64,000 nt of DNA from Fibrobacter sp. UWB16 (GTDB taxonomy: Bacteria; Fibrobacterota; Fibrobacteria; Fibrobacterales; Fibrobacteraceae), in contig NZ_OCMS01000001.1 of assembly GCF_900215325.1 (NCBI RefSeq), positions 124,001 to 188,000 of the forward strand, given 5' to 3'. Positions 50,138-58,088 of this stretch are shown piece by piece; the stretch's first letter is position 1; each line of letters begins with the position of its first letter. The notes beneath the pieces are model-generated. The model saw only the letters and a program-made list of their open reading frames with translations. It did no database searches and had not been told where the DNA came from. The translations under genes and the position numbers were made by a program.

Positions 50138-51196
50138 ATGTACGTAGAATTAAAAAACATCAACAAACACTTTGGCAATTTCAAGGCATCAGACAACGTT
50201 TCTTTCGGCATCGAAAAAGGCAAACTCATCGGCCTCCTGGGTCCGAGCGGTTCCGGAAAGACGACCATACTCCGCATGATCGCAGGACTTGAAAATCCCG
50301 ATAGCGGCGAAATCATCATCGACGGGAAAGTCATCAACAACGTCCCAGCAAGCAAGCGCGGCATCGGCTTTGTATTCCAAAGTTATGCGCTATTCCGCTA
50401 CATGACCGTTTTCGAAAACATTGCATTTGGCCTTCGCGTGCTCAAGAAATCCGAAAACGAAATCAAGGAACGCGTCGCCGAACTGGTAAAGCTCATCGGC
50501 CTTGAAGGTCTCGAAAATCGCTACCCGAGCCAACTTTCGGGCGGCCAGCGCCAACGTGTCGCATTTGCACGCGCACTCGCGCCAAATCCACAGTTACTTT
50601 TGCTCGACGAGCCATTCGCCGCCATTGACGCGAAAGTCCGCCAAGAACTGCGCCACTGGCTCAAGGAGATGATTGCAAAGCTCGGTGTCACAAGTATTTT
50701 CGTGACTCACGACCAGGACGAAGCCATCGAAGTCGCCGACGAAATCATCATCACAAACAAAGGACGCATCGATCAAATTGGCAAGCCACTAGAAGTTTAC
50801 AGCAAGCCCAAAACCGCTTTTGTAGCCTCGTTCTTTGGACAACCAAGCATTTTTAAAGATTACAACAAGTTCCACAGCTTTGACACAATCCCGAATGTAG
50901 ACCAAGCGATAGTCCGCCCTGAATTTGTCAAGGTCACCAAGAAAAACGAAGTTCAAAAATTCAAGAATTCTGCCGAAGAAGGTGTCGTGACTGACGTCGC
51001 ATTCCGCGGGAGTGGCATCGAAATCACAGTACTCGTCAACGGAGAAACTCTTACCGCGCGCCGCTCTTTCGACGAGCCTAGTATTTCCGTTGGCGAAAAA
51101 GTCGATGTATTCATTTACCGTCTCTTTGTGACCGTAGGCAACTACGCGTTCTTACTCGAAAACAAATCTATTCGCGAACCAATCGTCGTCATTTAG
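50138..51196 (+). CDS. cysA: sulfate ABC transporter ATP-binding protein
   Basis: A 352-residue ATPase. Walker A GPSGSGKTT (about 34-42), signature LSGGQRQRVAFARAL, Walker B LLLLDEPFAAID, H-loop FVTHDQDEA, and a C-terminal TOBE-like regulatory domain of about 110 residues. Energises sulfate (and likely thiosulfate) import. Ribosome site AAAGGAG at 50127-50132. Operon ends with a terminator. Confidence 0.97.
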   Translation: MYVELKNINKHFGNFKASDNVSFGIEKGKLIGLLGPSGSGKTTILRMIAGLENPDSGEIIIDGKVINNVPASKRGIGFVFQSYALFRYMTVFENIAFGLRVLKKSENEIKERVAELVKLIGLEGLENRYPSQLSGGQRQRVAFARALAPNPQLLLLDEPFAAIDAKVRQELRHWLKEMIAKLGVTSIFVTHDQDEAIEVADEIIITNKGRIDQIGKPLEVYSKPKTAFVASFFGQPSIFKDYNKFHSFDTIPNVDQAIVRPEFVKVTKKNEVQKFKNSAEEGVVTDVAFRGSGIEITVLVNGETLTARRSFDEPSISVGEKVDVFIYRLFVTVGNYAFLLENKSIREPIVVI

Positions 51197-51222
51197 CAAT
51201 CCAAAACAACCAAAAACACAAG

Positions 51223-51252
51223 ACGCTCCGATTTTTTTCGGAGCGTTTTCTG
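51223..51252 (+). terminator. terminator of cysTWA
   Basis: ACGCTCCGA-T6-TCGGAGCGT followed by TTTTCT. Confidence 0.88.
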
Positions 51253-51343
51253 TCATTTTTAATCATACTTTTTTCTGCTTTTTTTAAAATTCCCTTGATT
51301 ATGTAGAAAAAAGAAATATCTTTTGGCATCAGGAATATCAGCT

Positions 51344-51619
51344 ATGAAGAATTTTTTGGTGTCAACAAAAGACAGAATTGTAAAAAAATTACAAAGTTTC
51401 TCGTTCAGAACAGGTATAATCGTTTTACTGCTCTGCATTCCCTTTTACATATTGTCATTTGCGCAAATGACACTCCCCATTTCAGCAGAAGCCAAGGGCG
51501 TGTTATGGGTTGTACTTTTTGGACTTGCCAAGACTTTTCAGTACAGCGGGCTTTCCATTTTGGGCGTTGAAGGCGTAAAAAGGCTCAAGAATTTTTTCAA
51601 GAAAAAGTCCGCCGCCTAA
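51344..51619 (+). CDS. small membrane protein, function unknown
   Basis: A 91-residue protein. Two hydrophobic segments (TGIIVLLLCIPFYILSFA; GVLWVVLFGLAKTFQYSGLSIL) and a strongly basic C-terminus. ATG 51344 follows AGGA; a start 21 bases upstream lacks a site. No family recognised. It lies between cysTWA and a convergent HD-domain gene and has no shared sulfur promoter. Confidence 0.6.
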   Translation: MKNFLVSTKDRIVKKLQSFSFRTGIIVLLLCIPFYILSFAQMTLPISAEAKGVLWVVLFGLAKTFQYSGLSILGVEGVKRLKNFFKKKSAA

Positions 51620-51634
51620 ATCACGGCGTAAAAA

Positions 51635-52198
51635 TCACGGCCTGAAAGTCTTCAGCGCAGCAATCGTGCGGGAGATGAGGTCATTTAATTCCCAGCCAAG
51701 GATATTTGCGCCGCGTTCAATGACTTCGCGAGAGCAGCCTGCCGCAAATTTCGGGGACTTGTACTTTTTCAAGACGGATTTCAGTTCCAAATCCTGCACG
51801 CTTTTGGACGGGCGCATCAAAACGACCGCACCAATCAAGCCCGTGAGTTCGTCAACGGCATAAAGCACTTTTTCCATTTCATGTTCTGGCTTGACATCAA
51901 CTGTTATACTCCAGCCGTGGCTCGTCGTCGCATGAATCAGCTCTTCGGAGAGACCCGCCTCTTGCATCAATTCACGTTCCTTGATGCAATGCTGTTCCGG
52001 CCACAATTCAAAATCAAGGTCGTGCAAGAGACCGACAATTCCCCAGAATTCTTCGTCTTCGCCGTAACCTAGTTCACGAGCAAAGTAACGCATCGTATTT
52101 TCTACGATTTCGCCATGTTCAAGGTGGAACGGATCCTTATTGTATTTCTTAAGGAGTTCAAGCGCTCCTTCGCGTGTAATATTTGCTGATAATGCCAT
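51635..52198 (-). CDS. HD-domain hydrolase
   Basis: A 187-residue single HD domain: HGEIVENTMRYFARELGY, WGIVGLLHDLDFELWPEQHC (the HD pair), ATTSHGW and AVDELTGLIGAVVLMRP. This is the YfdR/hydrolase-type HD group, likely acting on nucleotides or phosphoesters. ATG 52198 is chosen; a TATATT box on the minus strand ends 6 bases before it with no ribosome site (leaderless candidate). The longer reading frame upstream lacks support. Confidence 0.85.
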   Translation of the reverse strand: MALSANITREGALELLKKYNKDPFHLEHGEIVENTMRYFARELGYGEDEEFWGIVGLLHDLDFELWPEQHCIKERELMQEAGLSEELIHATTSHGWSITVDVKPEHEMEKVLYAVDELTGLIGAVVLMRPSKSVQDLELKSVLKKYKSPKFAAGCSREVIERGANILGWELNDLISRTIAALKTFRP

Positions 52199-52333
52199 GG
52201 CTCGAAATATAAGAATTTTATGGGGATGATTGACAGCATTCGTCCACGGATTTTTGCGCGTCATAATGCAAAATGCAGCGAGTTATAAGTTTTTCTAATT
52301 GCTGACAATTGCTTATTTCGATAGACGAGAGAT

Positions 52334-52564
52334 AACTGGATTCCTCACTACGTTCGGAATGACGCGCAAGGTTAGACAGCACGAACGCTTGCGTTCGTAT
52401 TGGATAACCGCAGCAGTCATGCCCCGCAGGGGAATGACGTAGGAGCCGAGTGATGCAGAAACATGCTTGCATGTTTCTATATCCGAGGCGAACAAGTCAA
52501 GCCCCGCTAGGGGACTGACGTAGAAGACGATTTTCGTCATCCTGAACAACGTGAAGGATCCAGT
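52334..52564. repeat. cluster of palindromic and GCTTGC-hairpin elements
   Basis: Six hairpins in a row: 52334-52364 (GGATTCC...GGAATGACG); 52381-52398 (ACGAACGCTTGCGTTCGT); 52415-52440 (GTCATGCCCC...GGGGAATGACG); 52459-52476 (AAACATGCTTGCATGTTT); 52495-52521 (GCCCCGC-TA-GGGGACTGACG); 52536-52564 (GTCATCC...GGATCCAGT, reverse copy of the ligA type). They fill most of the 480-base gap before the metY promoter. Two carry a GCTTGC centre like the 165-bp repeats. Confidence 0.75.
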
Positions 52565-52581
52565 AAAATCCAGCATTAAAC

Positions 52582-52655
52582 AATACTAATAAATTAATCT
52601 TATAACCTACAATATTTATTTAGTATTGGACAAGGTAATAGTTGCGTTCTATATT
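52582..52655 (+). promoter_or_regulatory. sulfur-island promoter 4 (metY operon)
   Basis: TTTAGTATTGGACAA ending 52633, 16 bases, TATATT 52650-52655, TGCGTTC in the spacer. Upstream box AATACTAATAAATTAAT is nearly the same as in promoter 1 at the same position. Confidence 0.85.
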
Positions 52656-52680
52656 TTGGCGCGAAAGAGGAGTTTTTAAT

Positions 52681-54036
52681 ATGACAAAGAATACATCAAA
52701 AAAGAAAATTGAATCTGCAAAGAATACCGCTAACGTTACTGATCCGAGCAAATGGAATTTTGCAACAAAGTGTTTACAGGCAGGATGGAAGCCCAAGATT
52801 GGCGAACCACGCGTACTCCCGATTTTCCAGTCCACGACTTACAAGTACGAAGACGTCGATGAAGTGGAACGCCTCTTTGCACTCAAGCAATCAGGCAACA
52901 AATACACCCGCACAGGGAACCCGACCGTAGCGGCATTTGAAAGCAAGATTACGGAACTCGAAGGCGGCGTGGGTGCAGTTGCAACCGCATCGGGGCAAGC
53001 CGCAGTCCTCCTTGCGATTTCGAACCTCGTGAAAGCAGGCGACCACATTGTTGCAAGCAAAACCATTTACGGCGGCAGCTACACATTGCTCAGCGTAAGG
53101 CTTTCCAAGCTCGGCATTGAAACGACGTTCATCGACCCGGAAGATTCCATCGCAGAACTCCGCAAAGCATTCCGCCCCAACACCAAGCTCATTTTCGGCG
53201 AAACGATTGGCAATCCCGCCTTGGGCATTTTAGATTTTGAAAAGTTTTCCAAGCTCGCCAAGGAATTTGACGTTCCCTTCCTCGTAGATAACACGCTCGC
53301 AACGCCATTTCTCGTGAAGCCTTTAAAACTCGGCGCAAACGTTGTCATTCATTCGGCCACAAAGTACATCGATGGTCACGCCGTTGCGCTCGGCGGTGTC
53401 GTCATTGATGGTGGCAATTACAACTGGGAAAACGGTAAGTTCCCAGACCTCGTGGAACCGGATGCGCAATACGCAAACACCTCCTATACTCAAAAATTTG
53501 GACGTGCCGCATTTATCGCAAAGGCTCGTGCTCAATTCTTGCGCGATTATGGCGCCGCATTAAGCCCGTTCAATGCATTCCTTTTGAATTTGGGCCTTGA
53601 AACGCTCCATTTGCGAATGCCGCAACACAGCAACAACGCACTCGCATTGGCTGAATTTTTGTCCAAGCATCCCGCCGTGAATTGGGTCAGCTATCCGGGA
53701 CTCAAATCTAGCCCATATTTCAAGCGCATCCGCAAATACTTTGATTATCGAGGCGGCAGCGGCGTACTCACATTCGGCCTCAAGGGTGGCAGAGCAGCCA
53801 TCCGCTCGTTTGTCAAAGCTTTGAAAGTCGCCGCCCTCGTCGTTCACGTTGGCGACGCCCGCACAAGCGTTTTGCACCCGGCAACAAGCACACATTCGCA
53901 GCTTTCGCCGAAGGACAGACTCGCCGCAGGCATCCCCGAAGATATGATTCGCGTATCCGTTGGCATAGAAGACCCGCGCGACATCATCGCTGACTTTGAA
54001 CAAGCTATTGCAGCAAGCACCAAAGGCGGTAAGTAA
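52681..54036 (+). CDS. metY: O-acetylhomoserine sulfhydrylase
   Basis: A 451-residue PLP enzyme of the Cys/Met metabolism family that uses O-acetylhomoserine with sulfide (or methanethiol) to give homocysteine (or methionine). YTRTGNPTVAAFESKITELEGG, ASGQAAVLLAI, PLP Lys in HSATKYIDGHAVALGG, and RVSVGIEDPRDIIADF at the end. It has an extra basic N-terminal stretch of about 25 residues. Ribosome site GAGGAG. Coupled to the methyltransferase by TAATG. A second, more distant MetY is at 59323. Confidence 0.92.
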   Translation: MTKNTSKKKIESAKNTANVTDPSKWNFATKCLQAGWKPKIGEPRVLPIFQSTTYKYEDVDEVERLFALKQSGNKYTRTGNPTVAAFESKITELEGGVGAVATASGQAAVLLAISNLVKAGDHIVASKTIYGGSYTLLSVRLSKLGIETTFIDPEDSIAELRKAFRPNTKLIFGETIGNPALGILDFEKFSKLAKEFDVPFLVDNTLATPFLVKPLKLGANVVIHSATKYIDGHAVALGGVVIDGGNYNWENGKFPDLVEPDAQYANTSYTQKFGRAAFIAKARAQFLRDYGAALSPFNAFLLNLGLETLHLRMPQHSNNALALAEFLSKHPAVNWVSYPGLKSSPYFKRIRKYFDYRGGSGVLTFGLKGGRAAIRSFVKALKVAALVVHVGDARTSVLHPATSTHSQLSPKDRLAAGIPEDMIRVSVGIEDPRDIIADFEQAIAASTKGGK

Positions 54037-54992
54037 TGAGTATCGTTGTAGATGTCAATAAATACCTTGCATTAAATGGTGCGACAAAGCGCATCAAAGA
54101 TTACCTCTCTATTGAAGTTGCCGATCACGCCTACCTGCCGAAAACTGAAGACATTAAAAGCGACTGGGTCGCCTACATTGCAGCCCCCGCATTCAAGCTG
54201 ATTCGCGAAAAATTGGGTCACGACATTGATTCATTCGTTTCCATCGGCACAGGTTCCGGCATAGACGTGTTGACCGGCATTGAGCTTTTGGGAGCAAAGC
54301 GCGTAGGCTTCACGGATTTGCAAAGAAGCGTTGTCGCCGCCGCGGCACAGAACGTTAGGAACAATTTAAAAAGCAACGACATTGAATTTGAATTTGGCGA
54401 TGGCGATCTTTTGCAACCGCTCCAAAACGGCAAGCGAAATTACGACGTGATTTACGAGAACCTCCCCAACGTGCCGCTAGCAAGCAACACAAAGATTGAA
54501 GACAAGCGCAATAGCGGCCATTATCTGGAAAAACGCGAAGAGGCTATTCCCGAATTTGTGCATGAGCAAATGCTTGACTTGCATTACTTGGCGCTCAAGC
54601 AAGCACGCGATTATTTGGCACAAAACGGAGCCGTCTATTCAACGCTTGGTGGGCGCGTTCCGCTCAGCGCATTCATCAAGCTCGGAGAATTGGCTGGACT
54701 CCATTCCGAGATTTTTACGTATTCCTGGAAAGTCCAAGCCGAGCCGGAAGATGTGATTTCGGGATACGCCGCACAAGAAAAAGCTGGCCTCGGCCCGTTC
54801 AGATTCTACCGCGCTGAAGACTTGCAAAAAGCATTTGCAAACGTTTCCGTCAAAGATTCAGGCAGTCGCGCTTTTGAAATTGAAAAAACTCTCGATTCCG
54901 TAAAGCTTACCGCAACCGCCGCATACGAAGCATTCAAAAAAGGCGAAGTCATCGGCCATACCGTCGCCGTGTTAAAATCTAGCGTGGAATAG
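54036..54992 (+). CDS. class I SAM-dependent methyltransferase
   Basis: A 318-residue protein. SAM motif I VSIGTGSGIDVLTGIELLGAKRVGFTDL and a motif IV-like YENLPNVPL, which resembles the N-(D)PPY catalytic loop of N- or S-methyltransferases. The substrate is not readable. Its place between MetY and a DMSP-lyase-like cupin, in one coupled transcript under a sulfur promoter, suggests a small sulfur compound (thiol, thioether or sulfonium) as substrate or product. Overlaps metY by 1 base; the cupin gene follows after 7 bases. Confidence 0.75.
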   Translation: MSIVVDVNKYLALNGATKRIKDYLSIEVADHAYLPKTEDIKSDWVAYIAAPAFKLIREKLGHDIDSFVSIGTGSGIDVLTGIELLGAKRVGFTDLQRSVVAAAAQNVRNNLKSNDIEFEFGDGDLLQPLQNGKRNYDVIYENLPNVPLASNTKIEDKRNSGHYLEKREEAIPEFVHEQMLDLHYLALKQARDYLAQNGAVYSTLGGRVPLSAFIKLGELAGLHSEIFTYSWKVQAEPEDVISGYAAQEKAGLGPFRFYRAEDLQKAFANVSVKDSGSRAFEIEKTLDSVKLTATAAYEAFKKGEVIGHTVAVLKSSVE

Positions 54993-54999
54993 GGATGCT

Positions 55000-55602
55000 A
55001 TGAAAAATGTTATTCAAAATTTAATTGAAGAATCCCAAAAGTTTCTTTTCAAGAGAGCCAAAATCGACGATAAAATCGGGCTTGAAGCCGCCAATTTTGC
55101 AGTCCGAGACATTCCAAAGCCAATTGGAAAATTTGAAAAAAGCGACTCGCCGCTAATCCGCTACATTGGAGAAGCTATCAAGCACGGGAACCCTGAAACT
55201 GCAGATTTGCTAAAAGCTTTGGAGCCCGCCCTCCCCTATTTGCCGTGGAAATACAATTACGAGCCGCGCCCCGACATGCCTGATTTAGCCGATCAAATGG
55301 GATGGGGAGAAATTCTCGGCCCAGAAGCGCCCTATCACGACGAGCATTTCTGTTTCGGCTTTACGCTCCTCGGCAAAAACACTTTTTACCCCTCCCACTT
55401 GCACCCCGCCACAGAACTGTACGTCATTTTGTCCGGACACGCCATATGGACACTAGACGGAATCTCAAAAGTACGCGGTCCTGGAGAGTTTGTACTGCAC
55501 CCATCCAACCACATACACTCCATGCAAACCGAACACGAACCCATGCTCGCACTCTACACGTGGAGCGGTAAAGACGTCAAAACGCTTTCAAAATATGTGT
55601 AA
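55000..55602 (+). CDS. cupin of the DMSP-lyase-like family
   Basis: A 200-residue protein. The N-terminal half is helical (about 1-110). The C-terminal cupin has motif 1 YPSHLHPATELYVILSG with His133, His135 and Glu139, plus Tyr141, and motif 2 GPGEFVLHPSNHIHSM with His173, the metal ligands. This pattern matches dimethylsulfoniopropionate lyase-type cupins, which release dimethyl sulfide from a sulfonium compound; related cupins may have other substrates. In a plant-fed gut bacterium, plant sulfonium compounds such as S-methylmethionine are plausible (inference). It ends the metY operon. Confidence 0.75.
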   Translation: MKNVIQNLIEESQKFLFKRAKIDDKIGLEAANFAVRDIPKPIGKFEKSDSPLIRYIGEAIKHGNPETADLLKALEPALPYLPWKYNYEPRPDMPDLADQMGWGEILGPEAPYHDEHFCFGFTLLGKNTFYPSHLHPATELYVILSGHAIWTLDGISKVRGPGEFVLHPSNHIHSMQTEHEPMLALYTWSGKDVKTLSKYV

Positions 55603-55630
55603 AAAAATTACACTTTTTCTTAGCACTAGA

Positions 55631-55676
55631 TATCAAAATTTTCAATAACACTTTTGATAATTTCTTTTTGTACATT
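55631..55676 (+). promoter_or_regulatory. dyad and promoter before the His-tailed membrane protein
   Basis: Inverted repeat TATCAAAA (55631-55638) / TTTTGATA (55652-55659), 13 bases apart, then TACATT at 55671-55676. Possible operator; the regulator is unknown and it does not match the sulfur promoters. Confidence 0.4.
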
Positions 55677-55725
55677 GCTTTACGAGATGGAGAATAAGTC
55701 AAACCCATAACAAAAAGGATACAAC

Positions 55726-56277
55726 ATGTACTCTACTCACTATATGGATCTGCTGATGCAGAATTCTCCCTGGAACCTGATTCTCTTCATGGCAATCCCC
55801 GTCATTCTCGCAGAGACCATCGCCATCACGGAATTGTTCCTGCTCAAATCGCCAAATGCGCACCCGACACTCTCCAAAGTGAATCGCACCGCGGGGATTC
55901 TTGCGGGGGTCGCATTCTTTGGAATCATAATCTATTTCATTCCAAACGTCATTATACCGCTCGCATCTGCTGGTGAATTCAGAACATGGATTGACGTCGT
56001 AGCCATATTCTCTTACATCCTTGCGGGCATTCCGATGATATTGCTTGCACTTTTGAACTTGAAACTTTTATTCCGCAAAGTTGTTGAGCAGAAAAGAACG
56101 ACATACGCTATTCTTCTACTCGCCGCATTTCTCGTGCTTTCTCACATTGCCATGATCTTCGGGATGGTTGACCCGGGAATTGCAGGCTACAAGCCCAAGG
56201 CGAAGGCAGTTTCCGAGGTTCAACCCCCTGCACACCACATGGATTCAATGCACGAAGGTCACCACCATCACCATTGA
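55726..56277 (+). CDS. four-helix membrane protein with His-rich tail
   Basis: A 183-residue protein with four membrane helices (ILFMAIPVILAETIAITELFLL; ILAGVAFFGIIIYFIP; IFSYILAGIPMILLALLNL; ILLLAAFLVLSHIAMIFG) and a C-terminal tail AHHMDSMHEGHHHHH. The tail surely binds a transition metal. Family not recognised with certainty (it may be a DUF6803-type permease). It has its own promoter with a dyad, so it may be metal-responsive rather than part of the sulfur regulon. Confidence 0.7.
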   Translation: MYSTHYMDLLMQNSPWNLILFMAIPVILAETIAITELFLLKSPNAHPTLSKVNRTAGILAGVAFFGIIIYFIPNVIIPLASAGEFRTWIDVVAIFSYILAGIPMILLALLNLKLLFRKVVEQKRTTYAILLLAAFLVLSHIAMIFGMVDPGIAGYKPKAKAVSEVQPPAHHMDSMHEGHHHHH

Positions 56278-56308
56278 GCATTCAATTTCTTGAATAACGT
56301 CCCTACAA

Positions 56309-56355
56309 GCCATAGCTTTTTTGTATTAGCCAAGCATTAACTTGGCTTTTATATT
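56309..56355 (+). promoter_or_regulatory. bioB promoter, diverged relative of the sulfur promoters
   Basis: CCATAGCTTTTTTGTATTAG then CCAA, 16 bases, TATATT 56350-56355: the same spacing and partly the same bases as promoters 1-7 but without GCGTTC or the upstream box. A 7-bp dyad AGCCAAG / CTTGGCT (56328-56347) fills the spacer and could be an operator. Confidence 0.5.
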
Positions 56356-56396
56356 TGTCACCAAAATTCAACAAGCTCAATGACGGTAGTTTAGGA

Positions 56397-57386
56397 ATGA
56401 CAATTACAGATTATTTGACAAAAGACTGGGACGAAAGCAAAACCCTTACTCGCGAAGAATGTTTGCAAATTTTAAATTTTCCAGACAACCAGCTAGATTT
56501 GTTAATCGAAGCCGCATTCAAGTTGCGCACTAAATACAAAGGCAACCGTGTCAACATTCAGCTTTTGACGAATGTCCGTAGCGGCAACTGCACTCAAAAT
56601 TGCGCCTATTGCGCCCAATCTCGCGATTCCCAAGCGCCCATTGAAAAATACAAAAGCGTTTCGGACGACAAGCTGTACGGCGATAATAATCTTGTTGATG
56701 AATTTCACCTGTCTCGGCATTGCATCGGGCTTTCGGGCATGGGTTTCACAGACAAAGAAATTGAAGAACTCGCCGAACGCATTGCGCACATGAAGAAATC
56801 GGGCACGCACATTTGCTGTTCCATCGGATTCTTGACAGAACATCAAGCCCGCATTTTAAAGGCGGCAGGCCTTGATCGTATCAACCACAACTTGAATACG
56901 AGCCGCCGTTTTTACCCCGAGATTTGCAGCACCCACACATACGAGCGACGCATCCAAAACATTCGCATGTTGCAGAACATCGGCTTTGAAATTTGCTGTG
57001 GCGGCATCATCGGCATGGGAGAAACCAAAGAAGACGTGGTCGATATGCTTTTTGACTTGGTCGCCATCAATCCAGAATCCGTCCCCATAAACTTTTTGTT
57101 GCCGGTCAAAGGCACACGCCTCGCCAACCTCGACATTTCCGGGCTCACATTCGAATACGGCTTCAAAATCCTTTGCCTAACCCGTCTATTGCTCCCGAAA
57201 TCGGACATCCGCTGCGCCGCCGGTCGCGAAGTCTATTTCAAAGGACACGAAAAGGAACTCTTCAAAGTCGCCGATTCCATTTTCGCTTCGGGTTACCTCA
57301 CCGAAGGCGGTCAAAGCTTGGAAGCCACATTCCGCCAAATCGAAAACGCAGGCTTCACATGGGCTGTAGAAAGCAAAGACGAATAA
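56397..57386 (+). CDS. bioB: biotin synthase
   Basis: A 329-residue radical SAM enzyme that inserts sulfur into dethiobiotin. Radical SAM Cys65, Cys69 and Cys72 in GNCTQNCAYC; GLSGMGFTDKEIEEL, NHNLNTSRRFYPEICSTHTYERR and CCGGIIGMGET are as in BioB. ATG 56397 is the only workable start because upstream TTG 56355 lies in the -10 box. Its start region TTTAGGAATGACA looks like the end of a palindromic element. The LysE-type gene follows 20 bases later. Confidence 0.95.
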   Translation: MTITDYLTKDWDESKTLTREECLQILNFPDNQLDLLIEAAFKLRTKYKGNRVNIQLLTNVRSGNCTQNCAYCAQSRDSQAPIEKYKSVSDDKLYGDNNLVDEFHLSRHCIGLSGMGFTDKEIEELAERIAHMKKSGTHICCSIGFLTEHQARILKAAGLDRINHNLNTSRRFYPEICSTHTYERRIQNIRMLQNIGFEICCGGIIGMGETKEDVVDMLFDLVAINPESVPINFLLPVKGTRLANLDISGLTFEYGFKILCLTRLLLPKSDIRCAAGREVYFKGHEKELFKVADSIFASGYLTEGGQSLEATFRQIENAGFTWAVESKDE

Positions 57387-57405
57387 TCATCGAACAGGTC
57401 GCTTA

Positions 57406-58002
57406 GTGTCATTAGAAGTTGCACTTTCTTTTTTACTATACGCATTCGTCTCGGGAATTACCCCGGGACCCGCGAACCTCTGTTCTCTCTCGGTAGCGAT
57501 GGGGAGCGGGAAAAGCGCCGCCATAAAGCAATGGTACGGACTTTTCACCGGATACACAATCGTCTCGCTAGTATCTGTTTTTATAGTTTATTTTATCAGT
57601 AGTGCATTTGAAAATTTCATCCGGGTATTTGCTTTCGTCGGAGCAATTTACATTGCATATTTGGCAATCAGCCTTTTAATTCAAGCGTTCAAGCCACTCG
57701 AAGAAATCCGCAACAGCCGCACAACCGGTAGTTTCCGCACAGGTCTTTTCGTGCAACTCACAAACGTTAAAATCATGGTGTTCTGCCTCACGGCAATCAC
57801 AACCTACATTCTCCCCTACCACCAAGATTTTCCGCACCTGCTGCTGTTCGGCATACTATTGCCGTTTACAGGCCCCATCTGCAATTTGGCGTGGCTTTTC
57901 GCAGGCGTTTTACTGCAAGGGCTTTTCAAAAAGCACCACAGAATATTCTATACACTTATGGGACTCTCGCTACTGTATTGCGCCATTGGGATTGTGAAAT
58001 AG
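57406..58002 (+). CDS. LysE/RhtB-family exporter
   Basis: A 198-residue protein with six membrane helices and the family motif GITPGPANL near the N-terminus. Members export amino acids such as lysine, threonine, homoserine or cysteine. GTG start (57406), with the overlapping ATG-less region upstream excluded. Its position beside biotin and sulfur genes hints at Cys/homoserine export but does not prove it. Confidence 0.85.
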   Translation: MSLEVALSFLLYAFVSGITPGPANLCSLSVAMGSGKSAAIKQWYGLFTGYTIVSLVSVFIVYFISSAFENFIRVFAFVGAIYIAYLAISLLIQAFKPLEEIRNSRTTGSFRTGLFVQLTNVKIMVFCLTAITTYILPYHQDFPHLLLFGILLPFTGPICNLAWLFAGVLLQGLFKKHHRIFYTLMGLSLLYCAIGIVK

Positions 58003-58053
58003 TAGTCTGATATAGCATTTTCTTTTTGAAGTAACAAATTATTGGGAATAAAA

Positions 58054-58073
58054 TATTACTATCATTCTCAATA
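58054..58073. promoter_or_regulatory. possible Fur-family operator
   Basis: On the minus strand TATTGAGAATGATAGTAATA resembles a Fur box (GAGAATGAT core). It overlaps the region just downstream of a promoter-like TTGAAG, 17 bases, TAAAAT, before the second binding protein. Weak, by-eye match. Confidence 0.35.
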
Positions 58074-58088
58074 AGAAGGAATTTCACT

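Noticed and set aside
52334-52564. A CRISPR array
   Set aside because: The hairpins differ in sequence and spacing; there are no identical direct repeats with regular spacers and no cas genes.
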